From: Bacteroidota bacterium
GTDB taxonomy: Bacteria > Bacteroidota > Ignavibacteria > Ignavibacteriales > Ignavibacteriaceae
NCBI GenBank assembly: GCA_021777835.1
Contig: JAJYDC010000003.1
Coordinates: 151,213 to 215,212, forward strand
Length of the DNA stretch: 64,000 nucleotides
Direction of reading: 5' to 3'
Shown here: in pieces, positions 47,336-56,218 of the stretch
How positions within the stretch are numbered: the first letter of the stretch is position 1
Layout of the letters: each line of letters starts with the position of its first letter
The notes under the pieces: model-generated
The model's input: the letters and a program-made list of their open reading frames with translations, nothing else
Database searches by the model: none
Told to the model about the DNA's origin: nothing
Position numbers and translations under genes: made by a program

Positions 47336-47599
47336 ATGAGTCTTTTCAATATTATAAGTAAAGAAAGATACATTAACCATTTAGTGCTTTCGTATAAAAT
47401 CGTTTATGGATGTGGTGACATGGCAGCTATAGAATGTTTGAGAAAATATTATACAAAAATTGAACTTGGAGAGATTTATGAAGCTCTAAAACAAAGTGAA
47501 AAAAGCGGAAGCTTACAATCTGTATTATTTCTTGCTCATCCATTTAAGGAGAATAGGGAAACTGTTATGGAAATAGATAATAAATATAATGGTGGATAG
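47336..47599 (+). CDS. Hypothetical cassette protein, 87 residues
   Basis: A complete frame with AAGGAATT upstream of ATG 47336. The product is a small helical protein (MSLFNIISKERYINHLVLSY, then a LRKYYTKIELGEIYEAL segment). It follows the 134-residue unknown protein with a 34-bp gap; no attC-like site separates them, so they may be co-inherited. No family was recognised. Confidence 0.6.
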   Translation: MSLFNIISKERYINHLVLSYKIVYGCGDMAAIECLRKYYTKIELGEIYEALKQSEKSGSLQSVLFLAHPFKENRETVMEIDNKYNGG

Positions 47600-47608
47600 A
47601 ATAAGAAT

Positions 47609-47798
47609 GCCATACTAACTTTTACACCCGATTGCCATTTGGGTGCGACATTGTTTAAGTTTTCGGGTTTGATAAAAAGGTAAGCAATGTTATTCGACTT
47701 TGTTATAATGATAAGATGTTAAAAAATATTTAGTGTTGTCGTTCTAATTTAGTTTTCCGTTCTGGACAGAAAGTTAATTGCTGCGGCTTGATGTACTC
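47609..47798 (+). other. Possible degenerate attC-like spacer
   Basis: The 246-bp gap before the methyltransferase operon contains ACTAACTTTTACACCC on the left and TTCTGGACAGAAAGTTAATTGC (split in two motifs, TTCTGGACAG and AAAGTTAATTGC) on the right. The right part looks like the L' half of the better sites, but only a core AACTTT/AAAGTT pairs. This assignment is weak. Confidence 0.3.
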
Positions 47799-47845
47799 TA
47801 AATTTAATTCTTTGTTATCGGCTAAAATTTTATTAAAATGTAATT

Positions 47846-48535
47846 ATGAATAATATCTTAGAAGAAACAAATAATAACAACCAGATTAAAACTCGTCAGC
47901 GGGTTATAGATCACGGAGAAGTATTTACTTCCGAGCGCGAAGTAAATGCAATGCTTGATTTGGTGAAGCAAGAAACAGAGAGAATTGATTCAAGATTCCT
48001 GGAACCTGCTTGCGGGACAGGGAACTTTTTAGTAGAAATATTAAAAAGAAAATTAAATATTGTGGAAAATCGTTATTCAAAAAACCAGCTTGAGTATGAA
48101 CGTTATGCTATTCTTGCTTTATCAAGTATTTATGGAGTAGAAATATTAAAGGATAATGTACAAACTTGCAGAGACAGACTATTGGGAGTTTTTACTCATT
48201 TTTATTTAAACAATTATAAAAAAAAAATTAAATCGGAATGCTTAAAAGCTGCTGAGTTTATTCTTAATAGAAATATATTATGGGGAGACGCATTGAGTCT
48301 AAAAACGCCGGATGAAAAAGCAGAACCAATTATTTTTTCTGAGTGGAGCGCAGTAAACGGAAGTATGATAAAAAGACGGGACTATACAATGGCTAATTTA
48401 CTTGTGAACCAACCAATGAAAGGGCCAAACTTATTTTCCGATTTGGGAGACAAAGCTTTTATTCCAACACCGGTTGCTGATTTTCCGTTAATCAATTTTT
48501 TAAAACTTGGTGAAGATGATACAAGCAAACTATAA
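47846..48535 (+). CDS. N6-adenine methyltransferase-like protein, first part (Eco57I-type, lacks NPPY)
   Basis: This 229-residue protein has the SAM-binding motif I (FLEPACGTGNFLVEIL) preceded by EVFTSEREVNAMLDLV and followed by YGVEILKDNVQTCRDRLLGVF, as in Eco57I-type adenine methyltransferases. It ends before a motif IV (NPPY) appears; the only similar place reads NLLVNQPMKGPN. The next gene, overlapping by about 20 bp, carries its own motif I plus NPPY. The protein may be a paralog or a subunit rather than a complete enzyme. Confidence 0.75.
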   Translation: MNNILEETNNNNQIKTRQRVIDHGEVFTSEREVNAMLDLVKQETERIDSRFLEPACGTGNFLVEILKRKLNIVENRYSKNQLEYERYAILALSSIYGVEILKDNVQTCRDRLLGVFTHFYLNNYKKKIKSECLKAAEFILNRNILWGDALSLKTPDEKAEPIIFSEWSAVNGSMIKRRDYTMANLLVNQPMKGPNLFSDLGDKAFIPTPVADFPLINFLKLGEDDTSKL

Positions 48536-50024
48536 TCCCGATGTACTTTCATGTCTCGCTAATTTAAGTAACGATGAAGTATTTACTCCGCCTAATATGG
48601 CTAACCAAATTTTGGATTTGCTCCCTAATGAACTTTGGAGTAACAAAGGCGCTAAGTTTCTCGATCCCGTTTGTAAATCTGGTGTATTTCTTCGTGAAAT
48701 TGCAAAAAGGTTAATGATAGGCTTAGAAAAACAAATCCCGAATAAGCAGAAAAGAATAAACCACATTTACAAAAATCAACTGTATGGAATTGCAATTACA
48801 GAGCTCACTTCATTACTTTCCCGAAGAAGCGTGTATTGTTCTAAAACTGCTAATGGAAAATACTCCGTTTGTGAAATCTTTGAAAATGCACAAGGGAACA
48901 TTAAGTACAACCGTTTAAAACACGTATGGAAAAACGGCAAATGTTCTTTTTGTGGCGCAAGCCAAGAAGTATACGACCGCAATGATGCTTTAGAAACTTA
49001 CGCATATAATTTTATACACACAGCAAAACCTGAGGAAATATATAATATGAAATTTGATGTAATAGTTGGCAACCCGCCTTATCAATTGAGCGATGGCGGA
49101 TTTGGGAAAAGCGCTACACCTCTATATCATAAATTTGTTCAGCAAGCAAAAAAACTTAATCCAAAATATTTGACAATGATTATACCTTCAAGATGGTTCG
49201 CGGGTGGCAAAGGACTGGATGAATTTAGAAACGAAATGATAAATGATAATCGAATAAAAACAATTATAGATTATTGGGACTCTACTGATTGCTTTCCTGG
49301 GGTGGATATAGCAGGTGGTATTTGTTACTTCCTTTGGGAAAGAGAATACATTGGTAATTGTGAAGTAATCAATATACATAGAAATAAAATTACAAAGTCT
49401 GTCAGACCATTAAATGAATTTGAAACCTTAGTTCGCTTTGGGATAGCAGTTGATATTATAAAAAAAATACAAAAACTGGGCAAACAAAATATGTCGGCGC
49501 AAATTTCTAGTAGAAAGCCATTTGGACTTGCTACTAATGAACGCCCTTCGAAAAAGGGAGATTTAATATTAATCTGGAACGGAGGTGAGGGCCCATATGA
49601 GAGCTCTAGAATAAAAATTGGGAAGGGCTTAATTAATAAGTGGAAAGTTATCACCTCTAAAGTTTCATATGATCATGGGGGACAACCAGATAAAGAAGGA
49701 AAAAGAAGAGTTCTTTCAAAAATTAAGATTCTTCCTCCTGGGACTATATGTACAGAAACTTACATTATTGCAGGGGCATTTGATAATAAAACGAATTGCA
49801 AGCACCTAGCAGAATACTTAAAAACTAAATTTGTTCGTTTCTTAGTTTCCCAGCTTTCATTTTCGCAAGATATTACTAAGGATAGATTTGCATTTGTTCC
49901 CATTCAAAATTACAACGAAGCCTGGACAGATGAAAAGCTATACAAAAAGTACGGAATAAACAACGAGGAAATTAAATTTATTGAATCAATGATACGTCCA
50001 ATGGAATTAAATTATGATCAATAA
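48516..50024 (+). CDS. Eco57I-type DNA adenine methyltransferase (NPPY)
   Basis: This protein of about 502 residues (ATG 48516; an earlier TTG at 48507 is possible) has a motif I variant (FLDPVCKSGVFLREIAKRL), a zinc-ribbon-like CSFCG segment, and the catalytic motif IV IVGNPPYQLSDGG. A specificity-type C-terminal region follows. It methylates adenine in a restriction-modification context. It overlaps the preceding methyltransferase-like gene and the following GIY-YIG/helicase gene by 11 bp, so the three form an operon. Confidence 0.85.
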   Translation: MIQANYNPDVLSCLANLSNDEVFTPPNMANQILDLLPNELWSNKGAKFLDPVCKSGVFLREIAKRLMIGLEKQIPNKQKRINHIYKNQLYGIAITELTSLLSRRSVYCSKTANGKYSVCEIFENAQGNIKYNRLKHVWKNGKCSFCGASQEVYDRNDALETYAYNFIHTAKPEEIYNMKFDVIVGNPPYQLSDGGFGKSATPLYHKFVQQAKKLNPKYLTMIIPSRWFAGGKGLDEFRNEMINDNRIKTIIDYWDSTDCFPGVDIAGGICYFLWEREYIGNCEVINIHRNKITKSVRPLNEFETLVRFGIAVDIIKKIQKLGKQNMSAQISSRKPFGLATNERPSKKGDLILIWNGGEGPYESSRIKIGKGLINKWKVITSKVSYDHGGQPDKEGKRRVLSKIKILPPGTICTETYIIAGAFDNKTNCKHLAEYLKTKFVRFLVSQLSFSQDITKDRFAFVPIQNYNEAWTDEKLYKKYGINNEEIKFIESMIRPMELNYDQ

Positions 50025-52512
50025 ATTTTTTCCACCTCGCCCAGAAGTAACTCCAACTATATATGCCTATGAACTAATTGGCGTAGAAAGCCATAGAGGC
50101 TTACTAAAAAATGGATACACTAACCGGACTTCTCAAAACCGGATCGCAGAACAATTAAAAACAAGCAGAGTAAAATATAGGATTGTACTTGAGGAGCCCG
50201 CAATTCGAAATAATGGAATTGTCTTTACAGATCACGATGTTCACAGAAATTTAAGAAAAAAGAAAATCAAGAATACGGAGGGAGAATGGTTCAGATGTTC
50301 TCTTGATGATATAAAAGCCGCAATTCTTTCAATTAAGTTGAGTGAGTCCAACGAAGAAAATCGTTCATTAAATTTTAAAATGCGCCCTGAGCAAGAAGAA
50401 GCTGTAAAAAAAACTATCTCTTACTTCAAAAGTTTTAAAAAGGAGAACCCTAATAAAACTCCTCATTTCCTTTGGAACGCCAAAATGCGATTTGGTAAAA
50501 CTTTTGCAACATATCAACTGGCTAAGAAAATGGGCTGGAACAAAATCCTTGTATTAACATTTAAACCTGCTGTGCAAAGCGCCTGGGAAGAAGATCTAAA
50601 AACTCATTTAGATTTTAAGGGCTGGAGGTTTATTTCACGTAATGGATTGACTTTAGAAGAAGTTGATAAAGATAAACCATTTGTTTGTTTTGGTTCCTTT
50701 CAAGATTATCTGGGGAAAAATGAAGCAGGCGGTATAAAAGCGAAAAACGAATGGGTGCATACTACAAACTGGAATTGCGTTGTATTTGACGAATATCATT
50801 ACGGAGCTTGGCGGGAAAATGCAAAAGATTTATTTTAAGCAGAAGATAAAAAAGAACTGAAATTTGGAGAAGGTGAAGGGATAGACTACTTTGAAGAAGA
50901 TATAATGCCTATTACGACAAATGCTTATTTGTATTTATCCGGCACACCGTTTAGAGCTATAACATCTGGTGAATTTATTGAAGAACAGATTTTCAACTGG
51001 ACATATTCCGACGAGCAAAAAGCAAAGCAAGATTGGAAAGGAGCAGCTAATCCATATTTATCATTGCCGCGTATGGTAATGCTTACCTATCAGTTACCAG
51101 ATTCAATAAGAGAAATTGCCATGAAAGGCGAATTTAACGAATTTGATTTAAATGTATTTTTCTCAACTAATGGTGAAGGCATTAAAGCTCGATTTAAATA
51201 TGAAGATGAAGTTCAAAAATGGCTGGATTTAATTCGTGGTTCTTATTTGGAAACTACAATTGATAATTTAAAGTTAGGTGCAAAAAAACCACCAATGCCT
51301 TTCTCTGATGCACGTTTATTGAATGTTCTCTCACATACATTTTGGTTTTTACCAAGTGTTGCATCCTGTTATGCAATGAAAAATTTAATGTTACAAAAGC
51401 AAAATAAATTTTATCACGATTACGTTATAGTCGTAGCAGCTGGAACAAGTGCCGGTATTGGTGCTGATGCACTTCCGCCCGTATTTAATGCTATGGATAA
51501 TCCATTAAAAACAAAAACCATTACTTTGTCTTGTGGAAAATTAACGACGGGAGTTACCGTTAAACCATGGACGGGCATATTAATGCTTCGAAATTCTTCA
51601 AGTCCTGAAACTTATTTCCAAGCTGCATTTAGAGTTCAATCACCATGGACAATTTATAACTCAGATAATATATCACCGAATAAGGAAGAAATATTAAAAC
51701 AAGAATGTTATGTCTTTGATTTTGCACCAGATAGAGCATTAAGACAAATATCAGATTACAGCTGCCGACTGAATGTTAATGAATCAAACCCAGAAAAGAA
51801 AGTTGAAGAATTTATTCACTTTTTACCGGTACTAGCTTATGATGGCAGTTCAATGAAACAAATTGATGCGGCGGGTATTTTAGATATGGCAATGAGCGGA
51901 ACAACTGCAACGTTATTAGCAAGACGCTGGGAAAGTGCTTTGCTTATTAATGTTGATAACAATACATTACAGCGATTAATGAACAGCAAACAAGCTATGC
52001 ATGCTTTAATGAGTATTGAAGGCTTCCGAAATCTTAATCAAGATATTGAAACAATTATTAATAAATCAGAGTCAGTAAAGAAAACTAAAAAAGATGCAAA
52101 CGAAAGATATTTAACAAAGAGAGAGAAAAAAGAACTGACTGAAGAAGAAAAAGAATACAAGAGCTTAAGAAAACAAATTCAAGAAAAGCTGATCAAGTTT
52201 GCAACTCGAGTACCGGTATTTATGTACCTAACAGACTATCGTGAAAGAAGTTTAAAAGATATAATTATGCAACTTGAACCCGGACTTTTCAAAAAAGTTA
52301 CTGGATTAACAGTAAAGGACTTTGAATTACTTGTAAGCCTTGGAGTTTTCAACAGCGCATTAATGAATGATGCGGTTTATAAGTTTAAACGATATGAAGA
52401 TGCGAGTCTCGTTTATGTTGGTGTAAACAAGCATAAAGGAGAAGATGTCGGTTTGTATGATACTGTGTTGAGTGAAAAAGAATATCAAGAGAGCTTTATA
52501 AATGAGGACTAA
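50014..52512 (+). pseudogene. GIY-YIG nuclease / DEAD-like helicase restriction protein, interrupted by an in-frame TAA
   Basis: Two same-frame pieces (50014-50835 and 50839-52512) would make one protein of 832 residues, but TAA at 50836-50838 splits them. The first piece has a GIY-YIG-like N-terminus (IYAYELIGVESHRGLLKNGYTNR, VFTDHDVHRNLR), helicase motif I (MRFGKTFA) and motif II (VVFDEYHYGAW). The second carries SGTPFRAI (motif III) and the late motifs (LSCGKLTTGVTVKPW, SPETYFQAAFRVQSP). The stop separates motifs II and III, so neither half should be an active translocase. ATG 50905 could restart translation. The protein family pairs with Eco57I-type methyltransferases as encoded just upstream. 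Confidence 0.8.
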
Positions 52513-52520
52513 GTATAAAA

Positions 52521-52626
52521 CGCATATCATAAGTGCCTCAAGCAGAAAGAGTTTTCGCATTTGGCATTTGTGCAAATAACTTAGTTTGCTGTTCTGGGCA
52601 GTAGCTTAGCCGCAAAGTCGTTAGGC
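52521..52626 (+). other. attC site before the retron cassette
   Basis: The left box GTGCCT, C, AAGCAG, A, AAGA (52533-52550) is followed by TTTTCGCATTTGGCATTTG, which recurs at the sites near 55957, 58730 and 59632. The right box GCAGTAGCTTAGCCGC (52598-52613) pairs with CT-AAGC around the bulged C. The core GTTAGGC (52620-52626) fits GTTRRRY exactly and is the inverse of GCCTAAC at 54529-54535, the end of the retron gene. Confidence 0.7.
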
Positions 52627-52679
52627 AATACAAAATCATATTATTTTCATTTTTAATTTAAAATGTTGTAAATTTCTTC

Positions 52680-52815
52680 AAGCTCATAGGCAGATTTATT
52701 ATTGTGTATCGCAATATACGAAGACAATGGCAGGTTACATTGCTTCCTTAAACTTTTAAGGGTTATTATTATATGATAACTATTACCTATACCGCAAAAG
52801 AGTGTCTATGAGCTT
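52680..52815 (+). ncRNA. Retron msr-msd RNA
   Basis: AAGCTCATAGGCA (52680-52692) and TGTCTATGAGCTT (52803-52815) are complementary over 13 nt with one G-T pair, the a1/a2 arms expected of a retron RNA, and a2 ends 9 nt before the RT start codon. Inside are an msr-like hairpin (TATTGTG 52700-52706 with CGCAATA 52710-52716, 3-nt loop) and a hairpin CCTTAA/TTAAGG (52746-52761). A longer imperfect AT-rich stem near 52761-52787 may belong to msd. The exact branching G and msd ends cannot be fixed by eye. Confidence 0.8.
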
Positions 52816-52824
52816 TTATATTTT

Positions 52825-54534
52825 ATGTCACATCTAGAAAAACTAAAAAATACTACCACCTTAAGAAACTTCGCGAAATTACTTGGTTTTAAACCAAGAG
52901 CTATATCTTATATCCTCTACAAGATATCTGAAGAGGATAAATACATCCAATTCACAATAAACAAAAAGAATGGGGGGAAAAGAATAATTAATGCCCCAAC
53001 TGAAAAACTCAAAATACTTCAAAGAAGATTGGCAGATTTGCTTAATGAATGCTTGGAAGAGATAAATAGCCTTTATAACAAAAAAACTTTATCGCATGGT
53101 TTTCGGAGAAAGCATTCTATTATTACAAATGCCTCAAATCATAAAAATAAACGTTATGTGTTTAATGTGGATTTAAAAAATTTTTTCCCATCAATTAACT
53201 TTGGTAGAGTTCGCGGTTTCTTTATTTGCAATAAGCACTTTGAATTAGATACCAAAGTAGCTACTATAATCGCACAAATATCTTGCCATAATAATGAACT
53301 TCCACAAGGAAGTCCATGCTCTCCAGTAATATCAAATTTAATTGGCCATCTCTTAGATATTAGGATGGTATATTTAGCCAAGAAATCAAAATGTACCTAT
53401 TCAAGATATGCGGATGACTTAACTTTTTCGACAAATATAAAAGAATTCCCTGAAAGCATTGCATATAAAAAAACTATCAACGTATGGGTTGTTGGTAAGC
53501 AATTAAAAAAAGAAATAGAAAAAGTAGGATTTTTTATAAATGAAGAAAAAACGTCTATGCAATTCAGAACTAATCGACAGACGACAACTGGGCTAGTTGT
53601 AAATAAAAAAATTAATATTAAGAAAGAATACTATAAAAATATTAGGTCAATGTGTCATGCTTTGTTTAAAAACGACGAATATTATTTATATGATAGATCA
53701 TATACTGGTGAAACAACCGAAGAAGAAAATGGAGATGATAATAGAAAACGTGGTACGTTAAATCAATTAGAAGGTAGATTGAGTTTTGTATATAAAATTA
53801 AAAGAAGAAATGATTCAAATGAAAAGGGAAATAGACGATACAATCCTAAAGGAATTACTAAGTTATATCGACAATTTTTAACATATAAAAATTTTTTTAC
53901 TATTGAAGTACCTTTACTTATATGCGAAGGTAAAACGGATATAATTTATTTGAAATGTGCTTTGAAGGGATTGAAAGATGAATTCCAAGAATTAATTCAG
54001 GTAGATAACGGCAAATACGATATAAAAGTAAAGTTCCTAAATATGTCGCATACATTTAAAGACGTATTTGAAATACCGTCTGGGACATCTGGCCTAAAAA
54101 CATTAATAGAATTATATGAAGATAACTTGAAAATATTTGAGGGAAATGGGAAAAAGGAACCCGTAATTGTATTAATTGACAATGATGGTGGTGCACATGA
54201 TATAAAAAAATATATTAAAAAGAAATTAGGAATACAAAATTTAGAATATGATAAAACATACAACATTGTTTATAATTTATTCGTGATTTTTATTTCAGAA
54301 ACAGAAGATACTGAAATTGAAGATCTATTTAATCAAAATCTTTTAGAGACCAGAATTGATGGAAAAAAATTTAGTCGAGATAAAGAAATTGATCAAGATA
54401 GTGAATATGGGAAAAATATATTTGCTGAAAGGGTTATAAAAGTAAATCAAAAAGAAATTGATTATTCGAAGTTTAAGCCTTTGTTAAAGAGAGTGAATGC
54501 TACAATAAACGAATATCGAAGAAATATTGCCTAA
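52825..54534 (+). CDS. Retron reverse transcriptase fused to a TOPRIM domain
   Basis: This 569-residue protein has a retron RT domain. The region X motif NASNH is at 102-106, motif A DLKNFF at 116-121, motif B QGSPCSP at 161-167, catalytic YADD at 195-198 and the region Y motif TTGLVVN at 254-260. After a linker, a TOPRIM-like domain follows (LLICEGKTDIIYLKCAL, then IVLIDNDGG). RT-TOPRIM fusions are known from the Ec67 (Eco2)-type anti-phage retrons, where the TOPRIM part is the toxic effector. The RNA gene lies directly upstream. Flanking GTTAGGC/GCCTAAC show that it occupies an integron cassette, and its stop codon is inside GCCTAAC. Confidence 0.9.
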   Translation: MSHLEKLKNTTTLRNFAKLLGFKPRAISYILYKISEEDKYIQFTINKKNGGKRIINAPTEKLKILQRRLADLLNECLEEINSLYNKKTLSHGFRRKHSIITNASNHKNKRYVFNVDLKNFFPSINFGRVRGFFICNKHFELDTKVATIIAQISCHNNELPQGSPCSPVISNLIGHLLDIRMVYLAKKSKCTYSRYADDLTFSTNIKEFPESIAYKKTINVWVVGKQLKKEIEKVGFFINEEKTSMQFRTNRQTTTGLVVNKKINIKKEYYKNIRSMCHALFKNDEYYLYDRSYTGETTEEENGDDNRKRGTLNQLEGRLSFVYKIKRRNDSNEKGNRRYNPKGITKLYRQFLTYKNFFTIEVPLLICEGKTDIIYLKCALKGLKDEFQELIQVDNGKYDIKVKFLNMSHTFKDVFEIPSGTSGLKTLIELYEDNLKIFEGNGKKEPVIVLIDNDGGAHDIKKYIKKKLGIQNLEYDKTYNIVYNLFVIFISETEDTEIEDLFNQNLLETRIDGKKFSRDKEIDQDSEYGKNIFAERVIKVNQKEIDYSKFKPLLKRVNATINEYRRNIA

Positions 54535-54535
54535 C

Positions 54536-54851
54536 ATCTTTAATAAGTAAAAAATCAAGTCGGAGATAAAGAATAATATCCACCGGCTCGATGCAGGCCG
54601 CCGAAGGCGGCAGGGTTCTTTCACATATTGATGACAAAGTAATGAAAGACTGCTCTACAAAAGTTTCCTTCTTTAAGCAACAAAGAATGCCGATAATATC
54701 TAAAAGGTTAATGGCTAACCAAACCTCTTTTGGGTCTTGCTAACAGAAACCCTGAAAGCTGTTCCGTAAGAACGGAACAATACCAGATATTTTATAGGCA
54801 TACGCGTAGTTACCCAATCCAGCCGGACGATTATGCGAGGAAGCTAATCAG
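54536..54851 (-). ncRNA. Candidate bridge/seek RNA region of the IS element
   Basis: The long noncoding stretch downstream of the transposase gene contains strong hairpins: TGTTCCGT/ACGGAACA (54760-54767 with 54772-54779, 4-nt loop) and GCCGCC/GGCGGC (54597-54602 with 54606-54611). IS1111-type elements encode the RNA that guides their recombinase at this end. Guide and donor loops were not resolved, so the RNA is inferred from position and structure. Confidence 0.5.
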
Positions 54852-55868
54852 TTAGGTGCAGGGGTTTGCTACGCGTGGCCATTGTAGAGACTTCTTATGT
54901 TCTAGTTCTTGACCTTTGAATTTGTTGTTAAAGTTGGTTTTATCTTTTAATAAGTGATAAACAATTTCAGCAATTTCCTTAGCTATGATGGTCTTAGCTA
55001 TCTGCTTGTTTTTCTTTCTTAACAGAGAGTTCTGATATTTACGAATGACCGGATAATACTGCACAGCATGAACAGCAGCATCACTGAAAGCAACCTTAAG
55101 ATATTTATTACCGTCTTTAGAGGATCGTTGCTTTGATTTACCGCCGGAGTTACGGGCAGAAGGAACAAGGCGGCAGTAAGAGAAGAAGTTTCTAACATCC
55201 GGGAAGCGGTTGATATCATCAACTTCAAGAAGGATGGTAAAAGCGTTCATTTTCCCAATACCCGGAATCCAAAGCAGCCGTTGAATATCATCGTTAGGAA
55301 TGAGGAAAGGGTAGAGTTGTTTTTCAAGGTCAAGCATTTGTTCGTTAAGTAAAACTTCAACTTCAGTGAGCTGTTCATATTGAAATTTAGGAATACCAGT
55401 TAGTTGGGTAGGAGAATCGAAGTTATATTTAGCGAGCAGAAGCTGCATTGAGTTAGTGACTGAAGTATGACGCTGCACTATTTTAAGTCTAGCACGAAGA
55501 GCATCCCGGAGCAGCCGTTTGTCGTTAGAGATTTTATGAGCGACTGGAATGTAGTCCATGCGAAGAAGTTGCGCGAGAGTATGGGAATCTACTTTATCTG
55601 TTTTAACTTTGGCATAAGCAATGGCTTTAACAAATTTAGCATGAGCAAGGACCATAGGAATATTAAGAGAAGTCAGGAGATCATTCAGCCAGTACCAGGT
55701 CATGGTTGATTCGACATTAGTGATATTTTCATTACCGAGGTCTGAGAAATATTGAACAAAATTATGGTCAACATTTTTAATATCAGCTTGCTTAACAACA
55801 TTACCTGAAGAATCGACTGTAGTTAAGTAAGAAGAAAATTTATGAAGATCGATACCTGTGTAATACAT
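54852..55868 (-). CDS. IS110-family transposase (DEDD recombinase)
   Basis: This 338-residue recombinase has the N-terminal RuvC-like DEDD domain (YTGIDLHKFSSYLTTVD, NVESTMTWYW, KTDKVDSHTLAQLLR) and the C-terminal Tnp20-type domain (LLWIPGIGKMNAFTILLEV, FSYCRLVPSARNSGGKSKQRSSKDGNKYLKVAFSDAA) with the Ser near GNKYLK. It is full length and intact. It lies opposite to the cassette genes inside the split attC site, so the element is probably recent or still active. Confidence 0.92.
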   Translation of the reverse strand: MYYTGIDLHKFSSYLTTVDSSGNVVKQADIKNVDHNFVQYFSDLGNENITNVESTMTWYWLNDLLTSLNIPMVLAHAKFVKAIAYAKVKTDKVDSHTLAQLLRMDYIPVAHKISNDKRLLRDALRARLKIVQRHTSVTNSMQLLLAKYNFDSPTQLTGIPKFQYEQLTEVEVLLNEQMLDLEKQLYPFLIPNDDIQRLLWIPGIGKMNAFTILLEVDDINRFPDVRNFFSYCRLVPSARNSGGKSKQRSSKDGNKYLKVAFSDAAVHAVQYYPVIRKYQNSLLRKKNKQIAKTIIAKEIAEIVYHLLKDKTNFNNKFKGQELEHKKSLQWPRVANPCT

Positions 55869-56218
55869 TTGATACCTCCAAAAAGTTTTGTTGATAGATG
55901 GAGTAAAATGATTTGATTTCTACTTATTGGAAATATCAAGTGCTTCAACCCGACAGCGTTTTCGCATTCGGCATTTGTATTATTTTAATGGTAGTCGTTC
56001 CCCCCGATAAAATCGAGCAAGCTGTTTCAGCAAACTTGTTCAACTTTATATTACTGAATAAATATTTTTAAATCATTAATGTTTGTGCTTCTGTTTAGCA
56101 TTCTTGTTCTGGGCTGCGGGTTAAGCACAAATCGTTATTTTCTTAGATAATAATCTTGAAGTTGTCGTAATATGGTCTTATATTTAGTCCAGAATAAAGA
56201 CAATAAAAGGATACAAAA

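Larger units (their letters stand above)
54536..55936 (-). mobile_element. IS110-family (IS1111-like) insertion sequence
   Basis: The element of about 1.4 kb has imperfect inverted ends: ATCTTTAATAAGTAAAAAAT at 54536 onward is matched by the inverse of ATTTCTACTTATTGGAAATAT at 55916-55936. There is one transposase gene on the minus strand, 68 bp of upstream DNA and 316 bp of downstream noncoding DNA. No target duplication is seen, as expected for IS110/IS1111. It sits between the R'' box and left box of the attC site. An IS1111-attC subgroup with this target preference is known. Confidence 0.8.
54529..56140 (+). other. attC site of the retron cassette, split by an IS element
   Basis: GCCTAAC (54529-54535) is the R'' box. 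The rest of the site lies beyond the IS: the left box GTGCTT, C, AACCCG, A, CAGC (55940-55957) and the right box GCTGCGGGTTAAGCAC (56113-56128). They pair perfectly over 16 bp once the C and A are bulged out, as in a textbook attC. The core GTTATTT is at 56134-56140. Without the IS, R'' and the left box would be 2-3 nt apart, as at the other sites. Confidence 0.85.

Noticed and set aside
45258..50838. Stop-codon recoding as an explanation for the two interrupted genes
   Set aside because: The two stops are different codons (TAG and TAA), and all core genes in the window use normal stops. Mutation or sequence error is simpler.
54852..54858. TTAGGTGC near the transposase stop as another integron joint
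   Set aside because: It is the transposase stop codon and C-terminus inside the IS, and no attC arms surround it.
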